Shown here: piece after piece, positions 18,275-23,829 of the stretch
How positions within the stretch are numbered: position 1 is the first letter of the stretch
Layout of the letters: each line of letters begins with the position of its first letter
From: Triparma columacea
Lineage: Eukaryota > Sar > Bolidophyceae > Parmales > Triparmaceae
DNA length: 23,829 nt
Direction: 5' to 3'
Assembly: GCA_030267965.1 (NCBI GenBank)
Contig: BRYA01000894.1
Span: 1 to 23,829 of the forward strand
Translations under genes and position numbers: made by a program
Notes under the pieces: model-generated
Database searches by the model: none
Seen by the model: only the letters and a program-made list of their open reading frames with translations
Told to the model about the DNA's origin: nothing

Positions 18275-20136
18275 ATGCGGGACAATGCATACACCGATCA
18301 GAGCGGCATGGACCGAGTGCTGTTGGAGAAGCAGAACTTCCTTCTAAAGGAGTCGACGGACGATTTTCAGTCCAGGGTGAAGAGAGAAATCATAGAACTT
18401 AAGAAGATCGGCTTTGTTAAGGACAAGGCAATCTCAGACTATAAGGGTGTGCTTGAGGAGTGTGGATCCTTCTTCGACAAAATGTCGGACATGTGTAAGT
18501 CGCTCAACGAGGATGTGACGACGAAACAGCTCATTACAGAACTCAGGGGTGGCCTGGAGGAGGTGGGAGGTCACTTGAGGGAGGTCCTGAAGGCAGGGTC
18601 GGGGGCGAGCAAGCAAGCGGTGGGGAAGGACGGGACTGAGGCGGCGACCCCGAAGGCCAAGGCGACAACATTCTCGTCTGGCACAAAAAAGCCGTCGTTG
18701 GAGGGTTCAGATAGTTGGAGGGCACGGAATCACAACAACGCGACAACGATCAATAGCGGCTTCAGGCGAATTGAGAAAGTCGATAGCACGGTCGGGGAGC
18801 TGCCCGACTTTGGGAGTTCCAGACGGACACGCTCGAGGGCTACCACCATGGACCTAATCACTCAGGGAAGAAACGCGAGCGAAGACGAGATTTCCAAGAT
18901 GCTCAAGGAAGTCTACATCTCCATGTGCGGCAGCAGTAACAACGCAGACGTCAACGCCAAGGACAGCAGCACTCGCGACATTTCGCTGGAATCTTTCATG
19001 ACTCTTGAGGAGGTGAGGGGAGGGGCGAGGGGCGAGGGACAAGGTAGTTGTACAAAGCATCCAGGGGCGTATATATATGTTTGCTAACTAACATACGGCC
19101 TGGATGGATAACCTTCCCACTCGCACCGCTCATTGCACCTTTCGCCGCAGTTCCTCAAGTTTGTGACACTATGCAACGTCATCGACGACGAGCTGACGAT
19201 GCCCAAGGCGGAGGAACTCTTCAACACGACCGTCAGGAGTAGCAGCAGGGGTGCCAAGAAGTTCAGTAGGAGGATCCAGTTTGACGACTTTGTGTCTGCC
19301 GTGGCAGAAATGGCCGATATCAAGTTTCCCTTCGGAGGCGTTGCCGGGGGGGGAACGGCACTCGATAACATGCTCTCTGACTACATCTGGCCGATGAGGG
19401 CAAGACAGAAGATTAAAGAGGCCCTCGGAAATAGGAGATCCTCGCAGTTTGAGATGGAATGGTTCAAGCCAGATGTCATGGCCTTCTTCAATTCCCAGAA
19501 CGAGCCCCTCACGAAAATATTCAAGCGGTACTCAAGCATAAGCGCCAGCTCGGATACTGTCAAGACCAGCGGGGGGAAGGGCGATACCCCCAAGCAGAGC
19601 ATGATGCTGACCCAATTCTGTCAGTTTGTGATAGGTGAGAGGGGGGGCGAGGGGGCATAAATGAAGCGTTGGCTTCATAACTTCATAACACTGCCTGCAC
19701 ATGCACGTGAACAAGAACAACATGTCTCACCGCTGGCTTACTCTCCCCCTTGCCCCTCCCAGACTACGAAGTCTGTCCAGGACTGATAAGCCAGGAAGAC
19801 CTCATGAAAAGTGTACGGTTCATCATTGGCAAGAAACTCTTCCTCAAGTTCACGGATTTTCTCCAGTGCATTGGGAAACTCGCAGAGGAGATTCACAGCG
19901 TCGAAGCCAATTTCCCCACCCTCCTTTCCAAGATCGAAGAGCTCTTTCACGACATGGACCGCAGCGGGGCCATCTTCAAGCTCAGCAACAAGAGAAGGGA
20001 ACGAGAGAAGGCGAGGAGGACGAGCACTCTGGGGCACATGCAGATGGTGGGGGGGAAGGAGAGCAATAGGAGGGTCAGCAAAATGAGCCAAAAGAGAATA
20101 AGCAACGTTAATAAAATGTTCATGGCAGGCATTTGA
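18275..20136 (+). CDS. Protein with two p25-alpha (TPPP)-like modules
   Basis: Exons 18275-19012, 19151-19634 and 19763-20136 (GTGAGG and GTGAGA donors, GCAG and CCAG acceptors, phases 0 and 1) encode 531 aa. The first 100 residues are a coiled-coil-like helix (LLEKQNFLLKE...). A Ser/Thr/Lys-rich linker follows. The first module, about residues 240-310, reads FLKFVTLCNVIDDELTMPKA...IQFDDFVSAVAEMADIKFP, the p25-alpha pattern of FxKF...IDxxLTxxxxxxxF...ITFxxFxxAL. A second shorter copy, about 400-450, reads LTQFCQFVIDYEVCPGLISQ...LFLKFTDFLQCIGKLAEE. A partial EF-hand-like loop DMDRSGAIF follows. p25-alpha/TPPP proteins bind and bundle microtubules, so a cytoskeletal role is likely but inferred. 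Two internal Met codons near 18310 are alternative starts. Confidence 0.75.
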
Positions 20137-20294
20137 GGGCGGCGGCGGTGACGGACGGGCAGGGGACGGGATCGCAAGTTAAGATGGTGGTGTAGTTGCG
20201 TGGTCGTTTTCACTATTTAAACCAAGCCGCGTTATTTGCTTATCACAAATGCACCCCCCCCCTACCCCCCCGACACTCGCCGTCAGATATCAAT
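20137..20294. other. Convergent intergenic gap, p25-like / LHC
   Basis: 158 bp between two stop codons, with runs of C near 20254-20270. No gene seen. Confidence 0.4.
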
Positions 20295-21040
20295 TCATCC
20301 CATAAGGTACTCAACTGCACCCTTTCCAGAAAGCTGCTCCTGAACCATGAGCCCGAATATAGCAAGCATGGCAAGGCGGCCATTCTGGGGGGTGGGACGA
20401 GGGGTGAGAGGGATGGGAGGGGGGGTGGGGTTGTTAGATGGGAAGGGGTTGTTAGATGGGAAGGGGGAGCAATCATCCAATGCGATCCAAACCACACGTT
20501 GCCCGACTCTCTCACCTGAAGCTCCTTGTTCAGCTTGGACATCTTGATTTCCTCATCCTGGTACCTAACCCAATCCCTACCTCCCACATCGCCGGGGGCC
20601 ATTCCCTTTTCCTGCTTCCAAGTCCAGAGCTCCATGATGGCGGCGAACATGAGGATCTGGAACACCCCAAAGGCGGGGATCTTGGTCAGAGCAGCGAAGC
20701 TTCCCTCACTGGAAACGTCCGAGAACTTTACATTCTCAGAGGTGGAAAGGTAACCCGGAAAAGTGAGCCCAAGCTGAGGAGCTAAGTTTCCGATAACTGC
20801 GACCATTGCTACACGCCCATGCTTAATCTCAGATGTGCGGCGACGCTCGAAGGCCTCAGTGTCCTTCATCAAATCAAGGGGATCGAAGAGACCAAGGGGC
20901 CTGAGGACGCCAACCTGAGTCTGATCAATCGCAGAGAGCGCAATGGTTCCCACTCGAGGAGGAGATTGAAGGAAAGAAGGAGAGAAACCAGACACCATAG
21001 ACACAGACAGGAGGGCAAAGCATGATAAGAGAAGGTTCAT
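20295..21040 (-). CDS. Light-harvesting chlorophyll-binding protein (LHC/FCP type)
   Basis: Thylakoid antenna protein. Exon 1 is 21040-20516 and exon 2 is 20384-20295 (CAG|GTGAGAG donor, CCCAG acceptor, phase 0), giving 204 aa. Residues 1-18 are a signal peptide followed by Gly18|Phe19-Ser-Pro (VSGFSPSF). This is the ASAFAP-type junction of bipartite presequences that carry proteins into secondary red plastids. Helix 1 has RRRTSEIKHGRVAMVAVIG with Glu71, His74 and Arg76 as chlorophyll ligands and charge partners. A middle helix (FQILMFAAIMELWTW) follows. Helix 3 starts at Asn176-Gly-Arg (NGRLAMLAIFGLMVQEQ) and sits entirely in exon 2. The start is the Met before NLLLSCFALL; an upstream Met at 21118 would spoil the signal peptide. 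The exact subfamily cannot be assigned. Confidence 0.94.
20427..20462. repeat. 18-bp direct duplication in the LHC intron
   Basis: Two perfect adjacent copies of GGGGTTGTTAGATGGGAA, inside the 131-bp LHC intron (20385-20515). Confidence 0.9.
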
Positions 21041-21619
21041 GATCGATATATCTGGAAGATAGGGCGAGAGACGATGAATAAGAGGGTGAGAAACAACAAC
21101 TTCGGACCCGCATTGCAAGGGAGGGCCATTTTCTCCCCTTCTAAAGCACTAAGCAACTAAGGAACGTGGAGGGTGAAGATTCGACGTTAAAACCGCCCCG
21201 CAGCAAATGAAGGACACGACGATAACACAACCTTACAAATGGGCCTTTTGAGTAAATCTTTAGTGCAACATCCGAAATACTCGAATTACAAGAACAGATT
21301 TGGTCTTGCTGTTGATTAGCCGTGGCGACCGCGAAAAACTGAACGAAGAGCGAGGGGGTGAGCTTTAACCCTGTATTTGATAAGATGCCGCGCTTACGCT
21401 TGTAAATGGTGATTGAAATATTCCCCCCCCCCAGAATGAGGTTCCTGGACGCGAAGACTTACTTTATTTAACGAGATGCTTCAGAGAGTCCGCACATAAT
21501 GTTCAAGGCTTACCGCTATCGCCTTCATATGGATTTGGAATACAGATAAATCCGAATACATTTTTCCAAAGGCACAAAGACTCTGGAGAAGGCAAAAAGC
21601 TCAAAGTTTGACACAGACA
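21041..21619. promoter_or_regulatory. Divergent intergenic region, LHC / CSE1
   Basis: 579 bp separate the two start codons, the largest non-coding gap in the gene-rich part. It contains a C-run near 21422 and AT-rich segments. I found no convincing TATA box, light-responsive motif or RNA gene, so promoter content is inferred from position only. Confidence 0.4.
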
Positions 21620-23829
21620 ATGTCAGCTCCTATCGTTCAGCTGGCGCAATGCTTGCACCAGACTATCAACCCAGATAAGAAGACGCGGGTTGAGGGTAAG
21701 TGTTGGTTGTATTATTTTGAACTAAAGCGGACGGGATCGAGATAGTGTTGTTGCCTCTTTATTTTCCAAACCTACTCCACTCCTCTCCCCTTTCGTACGC
21801 TCCTCTCACATTTCCCTTAAATCTCACCCCAAAACCTATCTACCCCTCTTAAAGCCGAGAAGTACCTGGAATCTTCGCAGACAACTCCCGGGTACCTCAT
21901 ACTTGTGCTTCAGCTGATTGAATCTGCGGACCCCGCTACGCTGCCGGTCAAGCAGATCGCGGCTGTACACTTTAAAAACGTCGTGAGGAAGCATTGGGCC
22001 GTCAACGAGGACGAGGATGGGGGGGCTCTTGTGCCGCAGGGGGATAGGAAGCCAATCAAGGACAACCTCGTGCAGTTAATGTGCAATTGCCCCGGTGGGA
22101 GCTCGGTGAAGTCCCAAGTCTCGGAGGCGATATCGCTAATTAGCAAGGCAGACTTCCCCAAGGATTGGACCAACCTTCTCCCCGACTTGATTGGGAAGTT
22201 CTCCTCAACTGAGACCTCCACGATCCACGGCGTGCTGGAGACGATAAGTAGCATCCTGAAGCGCTTCCGTTACGTCGAGAGGAGCGACTCAGGTAAGTAG
22301 GGATGGAGAGGAGGGGCAGAGGAGGGGCATTGTCAGGCTACGGATACAGCAGGTGATTTCGTTTGTTGCTGACCCTCCTCTTGCACCCCCCCCCCCCCCC
22401 CCAGTCTACATCGACCTTAAGTACGTCCTCGAGCTTCTCCAGGGCCCAATCCTTGCGCTTTTCCAGTCCACCTCCAACATGGCCACGAACCCCTCGTGCC
22501 CTGCTGCCGCCCTTCCCTCCCACCTCGAGTCTCTCCGCCTCATTTGCCGCATCTGGTTCAGCCTCAACTGGCTCGACCTCCCCGAGTATTTCGAGGACCA
22601 CATGAAGGAGTGGATGGACGAGTTCGCAAAGTTCTTGAGGTGAGAAGGATGAGCGTAGCGACGACTAATAGACCCTATATACTAACGCCCCCTCACAGCT
22701 ACGAGAACCCCAACCTAGAGGTGGACGAGGACGAGCCCGAGGCCGGACCGATCCAGAAGCTCCAGGCAGCAATCATCGAGGACATCAACCTTTACGCGAA
22801 CCGCGACGAGGAAACATTCCACCCCTTCCTCCCCAACTTTGCCCAGCTCGTCTGGAACCTTCTTCTCAAGTGCAAGCCCCAGACGAACTTCGACAACCTT
22901 ACTACGACGTCTCTCAAATTCCTAGCCTCCATCGTCTCCAAGAAGCTGCACGAGGTGAGAATGTGCAAGAACCACGTGCAATTATCGTGTCCATTCCATC
23001 TCCATTCCATCTCCATTCCATCTCCATTCCATCTCCATTTCATCCTCTTTCCTTCCTCACATCACCCCTTGCACCGCTCGTCGCAGAATCTTTTCAGCGA
23101 TCCCAACACCCTGAGGCAGATTGTTTCCAACATCGTCATTCCCAACATTGCCGTGAGGGAGTCCGATGTCGAGCAGTTCGAAGACGACCCCTCCGACTAC
23201 ATCCTCGCCGACATGGAAGGATCCGACTCTGAGACCCGCCGCCGGTGCTCCATCGACCTCCTCCGTGCAATGTGTCGCAACTACGAGCAGCAGGCTACCG
23301 CCATCGTGAAGGAGCACCTTCAGACTTTGATCATGAACTTCACAAATGACCCCGGCAACAACTGGGGGCAGAAGGACGCCGCCATCCTCCTCGTGCTCGC
23401 AGTCAGTGTGAGGAAGGAAAGTGCTATGGGAGGCGTAAGCGAGGTAAACGACCAGCTTGACGTCATGGAGTTCTTTACATCGCAGATCCTCCCCGAGCTC
23501 AACGAGCCAAACATGAGTGCGAGACCGATGCTCAAGGCAGACGCGGTAAAGTTCGTCTCAACGTTCCGCAACCAGTTCACCGTCGAGGTGAGATAGGACG
23601 AGATGGCGAGATCAACACGCACCAGTGTACACTATTGTACCCCCCGCCGTCGTAGTGCTCACCCATAATCATCCCAACCTTTACCACTGTTCGCTTTGAT
23701 CGTCACAGCACCTCCGTCACCTCTTCCCCCTCCTCATCAACCATCTAGGCGCTCCAAATATTGTAGTACACACGTACGCCGCCGCAGCCATAGAAAAAAT
23801 CCTCACAGTCAAGGACAAGCAGACCAGGC
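21620..23829 (+). CDS. CSE1: Exportin-2 (CSE1/CAS), 3' end beyond the window
   Basis: Exports importin-alpha from the nucleus with RanGTP. Exons 21620-21695, 21855-22292, 22405-22639, 22699-22954, 23087-23587 and 23709-23829+ join in consistent phases (1, 1, 2, 0, 0) to give the first 542 residues of a protein usually about 960 aa. Splice junctions restore conserved text: VE|AEKYLE, KFL|SYENPNLE and HE|NLFSDPN. The importin-beta N-terminal domain is near the start (AEKYLESSQTTPGYLILVLQLIES, QIAAVHFKNVVRKHW). Diagnostic CSE1 features are YENPNLEVDEDEPEAGP with LYANRDEETFHPFLP, EGSDSETRRRCSIDLLRAMC, FFTSQILPELN, and HLRHLFPLLINHL with VVHTYAAAAIEKIL. No frameshift is seen. The exon 3 acceptor is preceded by 17 consecutive C. 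Confidence 0.95.
22991..23045 (+). repeat. 11-bp tandem repeat in CSE1 intron 4
   Basis: Four perfect copies of CCATTCCATCT (22991-23034) and a fifth degenerate copy (23035-23045). The repeat lies within the 132-bp intron 22955-23086 and makes up about two fifths of it. Confidence 0.9.

Noticed and set aside
1..23829. CRISPR array, insertion sequence or defence island
   Set aside because: No spaced repeats, transposase or terminal inverted repeats were seen, and the genes are eukaryotic housekeeping type.

Overview
The window is eukaryotic nuclear DNA, most likely from a small-genome photosynthetic stramenopile (ochrophyte). Four things point there: (i) a light-harvesting chlorophyll protein whose N-terminus has a signal peptide ending in a Gly|Phe junction, the signature of a red-derived secondary plastid; (ii) short spliceosomal introns (71-401 bp) with GTAAGT/GTGAGT donors and C-rich tracts before the acceptor; (iii) very tight gene spacing on alternating strands; (iv) eukaryotic housekeeping proteins such as HSP90, CSE1/exportin-2 and CEBPZ/Mak21. 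The exact lineage (pelagophyte, bolidophyte, diatom-like) cannot be fixed from this sequence alone.

Layout. 1-1708 is gene-poor: a probable C-terminal tail of an unrecognised gene, a 33-bp coding-like tandem repeat (MGQQSLPPPQN units) and a C-homopolymer-rich stretch. 1709-5528 (-) is a three-exon gene for a fused GARS-GART-AIRS purine enzyme with an unrecognised N-terminal extension. 5732-6833 (+) is an OGFOD3-type Fe(II)/2-oxoglutarate dioxygenase. 7158-8652 (+) is a seven-transmembrane protein with a cysteine-rich ectodomain. 8869-11375 (-) is cytosolic HSP90. 11471-13365 (+) is a secreted alpha/beta-hydrolase esterase. 13545-16425 (-) is CEBPZ/Mak21 (ribosome biogenesis). 16635-17897 (-) is an SH3 protein. 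18275-20136 (+) is a protein with two p25-alpha-like modules. 20295-21040 (-) is an LHC/FCP protein. 21620-end (+) is CSE1/exportin-2, cut by the window edge.

All gene models were assembled by hand by joining frames across splice sites that keep phase. Homology across the junctions supports CEBPZ, HSP90, the SH3 protein, CSE1, LHC and OGFOD3 especially well. Genes are arranged as divergent pairs (pur/OGFOD3, HSP90/esterase, SH3/p25, LHC/CSE1) and convergent pairs (7TM/HSP90, esterase/CEBPZ, p25/LHC). The genes do not form one pathway. This is a compact housekeeping region, and no mobile element, CRISPR array, defence system or tRNA was seen.

The most interesting signals are the purD-purN-purM domain order with its unexplained N-terminal extension, the 95-bp HSP90/esterase divergent promoter with a central palindrome, the HSP90 start codon cut off by an intron, and the tandem p25-alpha-like protein.
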